Below, piece by piece: positions 49,201 to 57,022 of a stretch of 64,000 bases of DNA. Source of the stretch: Ignavibacteria bacterium (GTDB lineage: Bacteria > Bacteroidota > Ignavibacteria > Kapaibacteriales > UBA2268); assembly GCA_016844745.1 (NCBI GenBank), contig JAERMQ010000003.1:90496-154495 (forward strand), read 5' to 3'. Position 1 is the first letter of the stretch; each line of letters begins with the position of its first letter. The notes beneath the pieces are model-generated. The model saw nothing but the letters and a program-made list of their open reading frames with translations, had not been told where the DNA came from and did no database searches. Made by a program: the position numbers and the translations under genes.

Positions 49201-49339
49201 TGAAATTGAAAAGGGATGGATGCAGGCAGGCATACATACAGCTGTATTCGACTGCTCCCAACTTGAAAGTGGAGTATATATCTTCAAATTAAATACCGCA
49301 CATTCGCAATTAACAGGGAAGCTGATGAAAATAAAATAG
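43241..49339 (+). CDS. Giant secreted T9SS protein: Ycf48-like beta-propeller repeats, PKD-like repeats, Kre9/KNH-like repeats, repeated GDxIGxF/ITVWGD tail modules
   Basis: GTILKTTDGGANW-type repeats; five to six ITGNNSVCSSTIEQYSI...W.V.GGTI...WG.AG.G repeats; about seven PNGGEKFEIGSVHQIKWESN-type repeats; C-terminal QPNPTSGKTSFRYEL...GVYIFKLNT. Confidence 0.88.
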   Translation: MKKLRTIIFVVLCILAINPAIEELRAGWVGLNSGMSTVNFNGVYFFNAATGIVVGSGGTILKTTDGGANWSQRSSGVTSDLNSINFISSSVGYIMGNGGVGLRTNDAGETWTIISTMGTTNNLMSVHFADQSWGMAVGANGTIKYTYNGGLGWYSPNSISPTTNAQFNSAYFVNNQTGLSVGTGGVIYRTTDGGISWLKVDVLNTNTLLDINFWNTQEGVATGADGKILKTTDAGLTWNTSIISGTTDYLYGIHSLANSNIGYAVGSMGRILITTNRGATWNSQCSGYTELFKAVYFCDQNTGYVVGANGLIIKTTDGGAGCIYIGNVTGSYCPGAVITVPYTITGTFQSNNVFTVQLSNSSGNFSGTWFSNVGTVQSANGGSVMVTIPQSAAAGGNYRMRIVSSNPVVTGGDNGSDITINSVPTPSITGSTQVCTLGSSVFSSNPPGGTICIWTISGGTPSTATGNSVSITWGAAGTGSVSLLQTNSTSCSASITQNVVIAPFPAPAISGKSSVCANSNENYLSNSPQNTTNLWSVNGGVISGSSTDNNVSIIWGSSPSGTLSLVQTNTSTGCMNSISRVVTINPLPTPVISGNNSSCEFSTERYSTVGVAGVSNSWTVTGGTISGSRTGLDVSVIWGATGSGLVRLDQTIQSTGCKNSSDYQVMLNPLPTPNITGNNSVCSSTIEQYSINSQTNVTSTWTVIGGTITSSNIGGSVNVQWGAAGAGSVKADLLNNVTGCRNSSTIGIVVNFLPTPAITGSSLVNANHTVTYSTSTATNLMNSWSVPSGGTAASSSTGSDFQVTWGGIGTGTVRLAQTNSSGCIAISNLNVNIISLVLSQPIGGEHWQAGSSRTITWAATPGLQYLKIEFKTEGNNYSVINDRVPANLGSYVWTVPNTISQTCRIRISSVENPTIYTESPADFIISNIAITSPTDNCCQFVTCADYEIKWIYSNVTNIQVGYSSSTAGPWTPANPPSIAASQGSYTFTLPQTFGSNRLYLKVSDAQNPSVYSVVTVPVIQPILSVSVPAEGAWLRAGSVDTIKWISKFIDNVKVEYSSNGGSFIEIANLPAIKGSTTWTVPATIGNNYLIRISNGNSNCPVIAYSSTFTVTDKYITINTPNGGEKFEIGSVHQIKWESNGINQETLEFSTNGGSSFQPITSPYIQGSKTCNWTIPEQPGTSCLIKIKDSAVDQVKDVTDSLFTIVGISLLYPTDNNIKVLVGSTQTLTWVSADVDKVTLKFSTDGGINWSTIATNYNARAGALTWKVPYIPSNNCLIKIIDTKKSNLNDVSQFPFTITGLLLTYPVGGESWLAASTRTIRWQSTNINKIKIEYSTDNGNNWMTVISSVDASLGSYSWKVEKNPSAQCKVKITAIEDKSFTDQSASNFSIMGDGILVTSPNINENWTIGDTKTISWSSANVVNVKIEYTLDNWVTSSILLDVSAPSNGSYDFVVSETPTTELRVRLTDADNPDISDESDGNNKISGTNYCFPPPSTWNVVRTADNATLVIPSIVDPKSLGSRDFQECDYIGAFFANGGKLMCAGKVAWQLSSGMALSIWGDNPRTTAKDGFALNEKYQFKAWDGTLGEEYFVYADYFAGFTDNYLIDNYSVAKSIIAYEKQNISLRQGWSMISSYLAPYNQKIETIMAPVKNSLDYVKNDTGQVYIPDPQNFVNSIQNWDVRNGYQVNMFTENTLQFLGFYNTSVTYSRQLQANKWYIVSNRNKDSRPIATAFSSIYSNLVMIKNTDGDVFYQYVPSSSTSSTTISSTSFTVDQIGQLMAGEGYKLLVNALSTLQYVAEASTFTQPSPVIQPNLPRPFKYIPEFTHTGVNAVLILHSEDLSDGDEIGVLDMNDNVVGSGVFLSGRAIITVWGDDPSTDYLTEGPKENDPLTIRIWAKGTQKEYLCEIHSIINALTQMEVTKLRFISDGAWIASVKKGVVLGIDGFPEPKQSIISQPNPTSGKTSFRYELSSDGEIEISIYNLMGEKVAEIEKGWMQAGIHTAVFDCSQLESGVYIFKLNTAHSQLTGKLMKIK

Positions 49340-49399
49340 AATTATCTTGTTTAGATATAGATTGCAATTTTCGAACTGTATGATTATAAATTATTAGGA

Positions 49400-49503
49400 A
49401 GAATGGCATTCGTAAGCGAAGTGAAGAATCCAGTAGTAGCATTGGGACAGGATTCTTCACTTCGTTCAGAATGACAGCCAAAATTGAATTTATAGAACCC
49501 ACC
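49400..49503. repeat. MITE/REPIN-like element (GAAGTGAAGAATCC core)
   Basis: ggcattcgtaagcgaagtgaagaatcc...ggattcttcacttcgttcagaatgac...tagaacccacc. Confidence 0.85.
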
Positions 49504-50598
49504 TTAATAAATCGGCAATTTAATTGATATTGTCGTAAATTTATTTGTCTGGCTTGTAATTAAAAATTCTCCGGAATGTAGCTCAACTAATTTTTTGACT
49601 ATAAAGATTCCCAAACCTGCTCCCTGCTGCTCATGAATTTTCCTCTCGAATTGCATGTAAGCGCCGATATTATCAATATGGTCCTGTGTCATTCCCCTGC
49701 CGTAATCTGTAAAATCAATATGGAAGGTCATATCAACTTTTTTTGAGTTGATTTCAATCTTTGTGCCTGGTTCTGAAAATTTTACGCAATTATCTATGAT
49801 TTCCTCGACTAATTTGGCAAAATAGTCATTCGACATTTTAAGCGAAGCATCCTCCAGATTCAACATAAAATCATCCTTTCGAGCTGCTCTTTCGGAATAC
49901 ACGTTAACCGTATCTCTAAGCAAAAGTTCAGCGGAAAAGGTTTTCTTTTTAGTAAGATTATTAATATCAACCGGACTTGCCGATAGATTTTCGAGATTTG
50001 CATAGAAAAGATAATTCTCGAAAATCCTGTTCAGCCTTTTGCCTGAATCATAAATGTTATTCAACATTTCAAGGGCATCCTTGGGCTGGGTTGTATCGTA
50101 ATGCTTAATCAGGTAATCGGAGAATCCCAGAATTAAGCTTAAAGGTGTTCTTAGCTCATGAGGAAGGGAACGGCTAATGGTAGAGCGCAGGTCTTCGATT
50201 CTTTTTTTAAACTGATGTTCTGTAGCTGACTTCTTCTTTAACCGTGCTTCCACAGCAGCAATCAAATCCTGAATGTCGAATGGTTTTGTCAGATAATCAT
50301 CGGCGCCGAATTTCATTCCTTCCCGCACGTCGGTTCTTTCGGATTTTGCCGATAGAAACAGGAATGGGATAGAAGCAAATTCTGTTTCCTTCTGCAATTC
50401 TTTCAGCAAACCGAATCCATCCAATTCCGGCATCATAATATCGGAAATAATAAGGTCAGGTTTATGTTTTTTTGCCATATTTAAACCTACGGCTCCGTTG
50501 GGAGCATCATAAACCTGGTAATCATTGAATTCAAGAACTCTTTTAATATTTTTCCTGATGTCAACTTCGTCTTCTACAACCAAAATTGTTGATTTCAT
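49504..50598 (-). CDS. Response regulator receiver - histidine kinase hybrid (REC-HisKA-HATPase)
   Basis: REC: VVEDEVDIRKNI...LIISDIMMPELDG...KPFDIQDL; HisKA: LPHELRTPLSLILGFSDYL; HATPase: GAGLGIFIVKKL. Confidence 0.95.
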   Translation of the reverse strand: MKSTILVVEDEVDIRKNIKRVLEFNDYQVYDAPNGAVGLNMAKKHKPDLIISDIMMPELDGFGLLKELQKETEFASIPFLFLSAKSERTDVREGMKFGADDYLTKPFDIQDLIAAVEARLKKKSATEHQFKKRIEDLRSTISRSLPHELRTPLSLILGFSDYLIKHYDTTQPKDALEMLNNIYDSGKRLNRIFENYLFYANLENLSASPVDINNLTKKKTFSAELLLRDTVNVYSERAARKDDFMLNLEDASLKMSNDYFAKLVEEIIDNCVKFSEPGTKIEINSKKVDMTFHIDFTDYGRGMTQDHIDNIGAYMQFERKIHEQQGAGLGIFIVKKLVELHSGEFLITSQTNKFTTISIKLPIY

Positions 50599-50603
50599 CC
50601 TTT

Positions 50604-52376
50604 TTAATCCTTTTGAATTAATGATGGAATTGTTAATCGGAAAGTACTTCCTTCGTTAACTTTACTGGTAAAGTCCAATTTCCCTGATAACAGTTGTGCG
50701 CTATTTATAGCTACGGATAATCCTAATCCGGTTCCGGCTACAGAACCAACATTTTTACCCCTGTAAAATACGTCGAAAATTTTTTCATGGTCCAGCTCCG
50801 GGATTCCTATTCCATAATCTTTTACGCAAATAATAGCTTGTGAATCTTTGTATTTAATATCTATATCGACAGGCTTGCCATCGTTTGAGTATTTAATTGC
50901 ATTGATAAGCAGGTTTATAATTATGAGGCGAAGAACTTTGGAATCCGAATTGATATTTTCGCTCGCAGCATCTATGTTAATGTTAATAATTCTTTTATGA
51001 GCGGATGTAAGCTGAATTTCATTTATTATTGAAGTGCATAAATCTTTCAAGTTTATTTGAGTAATAACCAGTTTCGGTCTCTCGGTATCAGAACGTCCGA
51101 TAAATATGACATTCTCAATCAAATCCTGCATGTAATCGACTGTGTTTATTATTTTAAGCAGATATTCGACCTTTTCTTCCGATGTTAATTTATCCTGATA
51201 TTGCTCCATCATCTGAGCGGAACTTCGAATAACTGTCAATGGAGTCCTGAATTCATGGGAAACCATTGTAACGAAGTTGGTTTTAAATTCATTGAGTTCG
51301 ATTTCCTTTTCAAGCATCTTCCGGACTTCTTGTTCGGCTTTATTACGTTCAATAACTTCTAATTGCAGTTTTTCAACAATATTCTGCAAATCGACTGTTC
51401 TTTCCTGCACCTTTAATTCGAGTTGGGTATTAGCTTCTTTCAAAGCGATTTCAGCTTTTTTAATGTCGCTAATATCGTTAAAACTTTCAATTCTGTATCT
51501 TGAATTTCCTACACTGATGATAGTAATTGTTCGGAGGATTGGAATAATTTGACCATCGGACCTTTTTAATTCGGATTCAAAATTTTTCTTGAAGAAAATA
51601 TTGCTTTCAGAAGATGAATGATGGATTTCATTAAAATCAAGATAATTGTAATATCTGATACCGATTAAATAATCTTCCGGCTCACCGATTATTTCTGCTG
51701 ATAAAGGATTTGCCTTAACAATTTTATTTGATTCAGCATCTATTACAAGAATACCGGTTAAAACGGAATCGAATATTGCATCCATTTCCCGCTTGCTTTG
51801 GGCTAAACTCATCGTACGGGAAGCGACTTCCTGTTCCAAAAATTCCTTCGATTGGTTCAGGTTCTTGAATAATAATATATTTTCAATTGCACCGCCGTAA
51901 ATCGTGCCGAAAAGAGAGCAAATCTTTTGGAACATCAAGCCGAAGTTAAGCTGTGGAGTATCGAATAAAACAAGAACAATTCCGAACACTCCCCAGGATA
52001 TAATTAAAGGCACAATCATTGTATGGTAAGATTTAGTATCGCCTTGTTCGGAAGTATTCAGTACCACGGAACCGGATTGCATAGCAAAACCTAAAGCGCC
52101 CTGCTCGATTAATGTTGATAAATGCTGCTCGCTGATTTCCTTGAAATCTTCCGGGAAGCTGATTCTATGCTCGAATTCGAAAGATTCTTCATTTAATATA
52201 TAAAGAGAAGCAGAAACTGTATCGGAAGCCTGAAGGAATACCTCCAAGCCTTTATCGATGATGCTTTGCAGATTTTCGGCGGATTTATTCTGTGAAATAA
52301 ACTGTTCAATACCAATAAGGAAATTTTTCCATTCCTCCCTTATAACGTCCTTTTCGATATTGTTTGTTCCGAACAT
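50604..52376 (-). CDS. GAF-like/PAS sensor histidine kinase
   Basis: PAS: AIFDSVLTGILVIDAESNKIVKANPLSAEIIG; HisKA: SHEFRTPLTVIRSSAQMM; HATPase: GTGLGLSVAINSAQLL. Confidence 0.93.
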   Translation of the reverse strand: MFGTNNIEKDVIREEWKNFLIGIEQFISQNKSAENLQSIIDKGLEVFLQASDTVSASLYILNEESFEFEHRISFPEDFKEISEQHLSTLIEQGALGFAMQSGSVVLNTSEQGDTKSYHTMIVPLIISWGVFGIVLVLFDTPQLNFGLMFQKICSLFGTIYGGAIENILLFKNLNQSKEFLEQEVASRTMSLAQSKREMDAIFDSVLTGILVIDAESNKIVKANPLSAEIIGEPEDYLIGIRYYNYLDFNEIHHSSSESNIFFKKNFESELKRSDGQIIPILRTITIISVGNSRYRIESFNDISDIKKAEIALKEANTQLELKVQERTVDLQNIVEKLQLEVIERNKAEQEVRKMLEKEIELNEFKTNFVTMVSHEFRTPLTVIRSSAQMMEQYQDKLTSEEKVEYLLKIINTVDYMQDLIENVIFIGRSDTERPKLVITQINLKDLCTSIINEIQLTSAHKRIININIDAASENINSDSKVLRLIIINLLINAIKYSNDGKPVDIDIKYKDSQAIICVKDYGIGIPELDHEKIFDVFYRGKNVGSVAGTGLGLSVAINSAQLLSGKLDFTSKVNEGSTFRLTIPSLIQKD

Positions 52377-52400
52377 CGTTATATTAAGTAAAAAGATGTT

Positions 52401-53249
52401 TTAATTGGTGGTAAGAATATTAGCGGATTCTTCGTAATCCCGAAAGAAAACTTTATAAGATTTCGTAAAAAAATTGTCCGGCAGATTGAGTAATTCCCAT
52501 ATAGCAGGATTTGGCTGCTGTATTTGAAGGTCGGCAACACTACCCATATCAATAATATGGGATATTATATTTGCAAGGTGAACGCAAGCAGTTATCGGGT
52601 CGTTTTTATCATCGCCGGTTCCACTGAAGTGGCTGCCGATAACACCACGAAGAACTTTCGGTAATTTCCATTTTTCCGCTAACATTTCGCCAATAGTGGT
52701 GTGGGTAATTCCGAATTTCTGAAATTCTGCTTCCCGAATAGAGATTTTCTTTTCTAAAGCAAGTGCTATTACTTTTGAATAGTCCTCATTGAAATATTTA
52801 TAAAAAAATAATTTTCCAATATCATGAAGTATACCGGCAACAAAATAATTTTCAATATGCTTGATACCGAGGGCTTTGCCTATTATCCTTGTAATTACAC
52901 CAACGGCAATCGAATGTTTCCATAAATCAATCGGATTAAGCGATTCGGTAGATTTGGAAGAAGCAAATAATTTCATAACCGATAATGCAACTACGAGATT
53001 CTTGACTTCGTCGAATCCGATGAAAAAAATTGCCTGGGATATTGTTGTTATTTTACCTTTAATACCGTAAACCGAAGAATTTGCTACCTTTAAAATCTTT
53101 ACGGCAGCCGATTGGTCCCGTGATATAATTGCAGCAGCATCGTTGACGGTGGAACGCGGATTTGCCATGACATCAGACAAAGCCATATATATGGTCGGTA
53201 ATGTTGGGAACTCATCTACCCGCTGAATTATGCTGTCGATGGAATACAT
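52401..53249 (-). CDS. HDOD domain protein
   Basis: FPTLPTIYMALSDVMANPRSTVNDAAAIISRDQSAAVKILKVANSSVYG; AGILHDIGKLFFYKYF. Confidence 0.93.
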   Translation of the reverse strand: MYSIDSIIQRVDEFPTLPTIYMALSDVMANPRSTVNDAAAIISRDQSAAVKILKVANSSVYGIKGKITTISQAIFFIGFDEVKNLVVALSVMKLFASSKSTESLNPIDLWKHSIAVGVITRIIGKALGIKHIENYFVAGILHDIGKLFFYKYFNEDYSKVIALALEKKISIREAEFQKFGITHTTIGEMLAEKWKLPKVLRGVIGSHFSGTGDDKNDPITACVHLANIISHIIDMGSVADLQIQQPNPAIWELLNLPDNFFTKSYKVFFRDYEESANILTTN

Positions 53250-53585
53250 TTACATTTCCCTCTTTTTACCGAAATGTTTTCTTGCATTGAAAATTATACC
53301 AAGCATATACAAATCGCTTTCTAAAAGATTCTTTGGTTTCCAGGAAATCCTTTTTGAAAATATTTCTTCTGCTATACCTTTCATTTCTTCGCTTATTTCG
53401 GTTTCTTCATCATTATCGTCGCCTTTTACCGAAACGGTGAAAATATTCCAGGTTTTTAATGTCTTGACATGCTTGGTTCCCAAGGTAATGCCGGCAGGCA
53501 ATAATGTCTGACCAAAATTATTTATCAGCGGTTCGGCGAGTACCATACCGTCTTGAATATCTTCGGTTGAAATTACTTTTGACAT
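53250..53585 (-). CDS. Small protein resembling the N-terminal domain of HD-GYP proteins, coupled to the HDOD gene
   Basis: DIQDGMVLAEPLINNFGQTLLPAGITLGTKHVKTLKTWNIFTVSV. Confidence 0.6.
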   Translation of the reverse strand: MSKVISTEDIQDGMVLAEPLINNFGQTLLPAGITLGTKHVKTLKTWNIFTVSVKGDDNDEETEISEEMKGIAEEIFSKRISWKPKNLLESDLYMLGIIFNARKHFGKKREM

Positions 53586-53653
53586 ATATTTTCAAAAAAA
53601 TTCAAAATAAGAATATTCAATATAAAAAAATATTTTGAGATATATCAAACAAA

Positions 53654-54433
53654 TTAATAACCTAACTCTTCAATCGGTCTTAAAGACTTAATGTAATCGT
53701 AATTTGTTAAATCGTAATGAATAGGAGTTACCGAAACATAACCTGATTGAACTGCATGAATATCCGAATTTAATTCCGGGTCAACATCTATAAAATCTCC
53801 GGAAAACCAATAGTAATGTCTTCCGAGTGGGTCGGTTCGTTTTTCGTATTTATCATTCCAGACGCTATCGGAAAGGTGAGTAATTTTAATGCCCTTTATT
53901 TTTTCCTTTGTAAGAGCAGGAACATTAACATTAAGAAGTACCTCGCCCTTTGTTTTCATCTCAAGAAACCTTATGGCAATCATTAATGTAATATCTGCTG
54001 CAGTATGGCAATCAAAAGAATAATCATAAGAATCAATTGATACTGCAATTGAAGGAATCCCAAGAAGCATTCCTTCACATGCTGCAGCTACTGTACCCGA
54101 ATAAAGCACATTAACGGAGGTGTTCTGCCCATGATTGATGCCTGAAACAACCAAATCGGGTTTAGAATCCATCAGCGCAGAAATGGCAAGCTTTACACAA
54201 TCGGATGGTGTGCCGCTTATACCAAATCCAAATGCTTCCCCGTTCCGGTGAAATTGTGTTACCCTCAAAGGATTGTCAACGCTCATAGCATGACTCACTG
54301 CGCTTTGTTGTCTATCGGGGGCTGCCACAATGACATGACCGATTTTACTCATAGAACGCACTAAACTGTGGATTCCCGGAGAATCGATGCCATCGTCATT
54401 TGTAACCAATATATTGTAATCGGTTCTAACCAT
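53654..54433 (-). CDS. surE: 5'-nucleotidase SurE
   Basis: ILVTNDDGIDSPGIHSL, APDRQQSAVSHAMS, VVSGINHGQNTSVNVLYSGTVAAACEG. Confidence 0.96.
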   Translation of the reverse strand: MVRTDYNILVTNDDGIDSPGIHSLVRSMSKIGHVIVAAPDRQQSAVSHAMSVDNPLRVTQFHRNGEAFGFGISGTPSDCVKLAISALMDSKPDLVVSGINHGQNTSVNVLYSGTVAAACEGMLLGIPSIAVSIDSYDYSFDCHTAADITLMIAIRFLEMKTKGEVLLNVNVPALTKEKIKGIKITHLSDSVWNDKYEKRTDPLGRHYYWFSGDFIDVDPELNSDIHAVQSGYVSVTPIHYDLTNYDYIKSLRPIEELGY

Positions 54434-54451
54434 ATTTAAAGCCTCATTGTA

Positions 54452-55822
54452 TTAAAATAGTTTAAATCTGGTAAAGTCGTTATAAATTATATATGCCATT
54501 AAAATTAGAAGTAAAACCATTCCGGCTTGCTGAATTGCTACCTTAACTTTTACCGGAAGTTCCCGCCTGATTATTGCTTCTATAAAAATGATTATTAAAT
54601 GTCCGCCATCCAAAGCTGGAAAAGGCAGGATATTTATTATTGCCAAAGATAATGAAAGCATAGCTAAAAAGTTAAGGAAATTTGCAACTCCGAGATTAGC
54701 ATTTTCACGTGCTAAATTAGCTATCATTACCGGACCGCCGAAGGATTGCCGGAATGTAATATTTCCTTTGAAAATCTGTCCAATCGTACTGAAAAACAAG
54801 TCAACTGATTTGATTGTCTGATGCCATCCTCCTACAAATGATTCGGCAATCGAAAATTCTTTTACGGCATAGGGCTTATGGTCGAAACTGATACCGATTT
54901 TCCCTTCCTGGTTTACTTTAATTTTTACCTTTATAGGTTTCCCGTTTCTTGTCAATTCCAATACTGTTTCTTTATCTTTGTTTTCCCTTAAGATATCTAT
55001 AAATTGATAATTCGAATAAATACTCTTTTCATTCAAGGCAATAATCGAATCACCTGCAATTATTCCGGCATGGGATGCAGGAAATCCGGGCATAACGGAA
55101 AAAATTCTTAACAAATCATTATTATGGGATAACCCGAAATATTCCCTGTCAGCGAGCGCTTTTATCACGGCTTTTCCATCGGCATAAAGTAATGTTGTTT
55201 GATTATTTCTAATAACTTCAATTGACTTACTTTTACCAATATCACTCAAAGCAAGCTTTTCGAGAAAATCCTGCCAATTTTCAACTTTTTTATGATTTAC
55301 TTTAAGAATTTTATCCCCGGGCTGAAAACCAATTTGACTTGCAAGAGATTTACCTTTAACATATCCGACCGTAGTGGTTGTTATTACGCTTTCACCTGAA
55401 GAAAAAATCAAAAAAGAAAATACAAAATATGCTAATAAAAGATTCATAATGACACCACCGCTAATGGTCAGAGTCTTTTCCCAGGTCTTTTTCGAACGGA
55501 ATTCATAAGGCTGAGGTTCGGAAGTTGCATAGTTTGCATCCATGCTTTCGTCTATCATTCCTGAAATTTTTACGTATCCGCCTATTGGGAATAGCGAAAG
55601 CCGGTAATCCGTACATCCTTCGCCGTCGAAGTCCTTTGGAAGTGCAGAGAAAGAAAAGCCTGTTTTTTTGTTAAATCCAAGTATCCGATTGCCCATTCCT
55701 ACAGAGAAAATATCCGTTCTCATTCCGGTTAGCCGTGCTGTTATAAAATGTCCGAATTCGTGTATCAATACAAGAAGACCAATTACAATTATCAAATAGA
55801 ATATGCTGCTGAAAATTTCCAT
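54452..55822 (-). CDS. rseP: RIP metalloprotease RseP (M50, PDZ-containing)
   Basis: LVLIHEFGHFITARL, PDZ repeats, ALDGGHLIIIFIEAI. Start set at MEIFSS rather than the ORF-track 55897. Confidence 0.94.
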   Translation of the reverse strand: MEIFSSIFYLIIVIGLLVLIHEFGHFITARLTGMRTDIFSVGMGNRILGFNKKTGFSFSALPKDFDGEGCTDYRLSLFPIGGYVKISGMIDESMDANYATSEPQPYEFRSKKTWEKTLTISGGVIMNLLLAYFVFSFLIFSSGESVITTTTVGYVKGKSLASQIGFQPGDKILKVNHKKVENWQDFLEKLALSDIGKSKSIEVIRNNQTTLLYADGKAVIKALADREYFGLSHNNDLLRIFSVMPGFPASHAGIIAGDSIIALNEKSIYSNYQFIDILRENKDKETVLELTRNGKPIKVKIKVNQEGKIGISFDHKPYAVKEFSIAESFVGGWHQTIKSVDLFFSTIGQIFKGNITFRQSFGGPVMIANLARENANLGVANFLNFLAMLSLSLAIINILPFPALDGGHLIIIFIEAIIRRELPVKVKVAIQQAGMVLLLILMAYIIYNDFTRFKLF

Positions 55823-55841
55823 AATGCTCAAAAAAAAGTTA

Positions 55842-57008
55842 TCAATTAACAGGTGATTTAATATAATTTTCACAAATTTTTCGGGTTGCCGAATCACATT
55901 CGATAATATCTTCGAGTGACGGTTCGGATTTATAAGGAGCTTTTGCCATTGAATCAGCTATAAGCTCAGGAATTTTAGTAAAGGAAATCCTTTCATTTAG
56001 GAATGCTTCCACAGCAATTTCATTTGCTGCATTTAGCGCTGATGTTGCAGTGCCGCCTGTTTTTAATGCTTCGTAAGCAAGTGAAAGGCATGGGAATCGT
56101 GATTGGTCGGGATGATAAAAGCTCAAATTAACTATCTGGGTTAAATCCAATTTTGGGAAACTGAGTTCGAACCTTCCGGGATAGCTTAGCGCATACGCGA
56201 TTGGCAGCCGCATATCAGGTGGTCCTAATTGAGCTTTGACCGAGCCGTCAATAAATTGAACCATCGAATGTACAATACTTTGAGGATGGATAAGGACATC
56301 TATTTTATCGGATGGATAATCGAATAACCAACAGGCTTCGATTATTTCAAAGCCTTTATTCATCATTGTTGCCGAATCGATTGTAACTTTATTCCCCATC
56401 GACCAGTTAGGATGGTCTAAGGCATCGGATACGGTTAAATTAACGAATTCTTCAATTGAAGTTTTTAGAAATGGTCCGCCGGAAGCTGTGAGTATGATTT
56501 TCTCGACAGATTTTCTTTCCTCGCCGATTAAACACTGCAAAACTGCATTATGTTCACTATCAACAGGAATAATTGTAGCTGAGTGCCTGCGCGCTTCATT
56601 GGTTATGATTGAACCGGCACTTACAAGAGTTTCTTTATTGGCTAATGCAATCGTTTTGCCTGCCCTGATTGCAGCAAGTGTTGGATTGACACCGGAAAAT
56701 CCGACGAGCGATGAAATAACAATATCACATTCCGGGTAAGATGCAGCCTCGCAAAGCCCTTCCTCACCGCAGAGGATTTTTCCTTTAAAGGATGACTTAT
56801 GCTTAAATTCGGTATATGCCTTTTCATCTTTTATTGCAACACCATAAGGGTTAAACTTTTCAATCTGCTGAGCGAGCAAATCAATATTTTTGTTTACCGT
56901 TAAAAAGCCGAGTGAGTAATTTCCGGATATACTTGAAATCACTTCGAGTGATTGCATACCTATCGAACCGCTCGAACCTAATATTGATATTGTCTTTTGT
57001 TCCGGCAT
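55842..57008 (-). CDS. dxr: 1-deoxy-D-xylulose 5-phosphate reductoisomerase
   Basis: ILGSSGSIGMQSLEVI, ALANKETLVSAGSII, VDSEHNAVLQCL, IHPQSIVHSMVQF. Confidence 0.97.
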   Translation of the reverse strand: MPEQKTISILGSSGSIGMQSLEVISSISGNYSLGFLTVNKNIDLLAQQIEKFNPYGVAIKDEKAYTEFKHKSSFKGKILCGEEGLCEAASYPECDIVISSLVGFSGVNPTLAAIRAGKTIALANKETLVSAGSIITNEARRHSATIIPVDSEHNAVLQCLIGEERKSVEKIILTASGGPFLKTSIEEFVNLTVSDALDHPNWSMGNKVTIDSATMMNKGFEIIEACWLFDYPSDKIDVLIHPQSIVHSMVQFIDGSVKAQLGPPDMRLPIAYALSYPGRFELSFPKLDLTQIVNLSFYHPDQSRFPCLSLAYEALKTGGTATSALNAANEIAVEAFLNERISFTKIPELIADSMAKAPYKSEPSLEDIIECDSATRKICENYIKSPVN

Positions 57009-57022
57009 CTATTTAGTGAATT

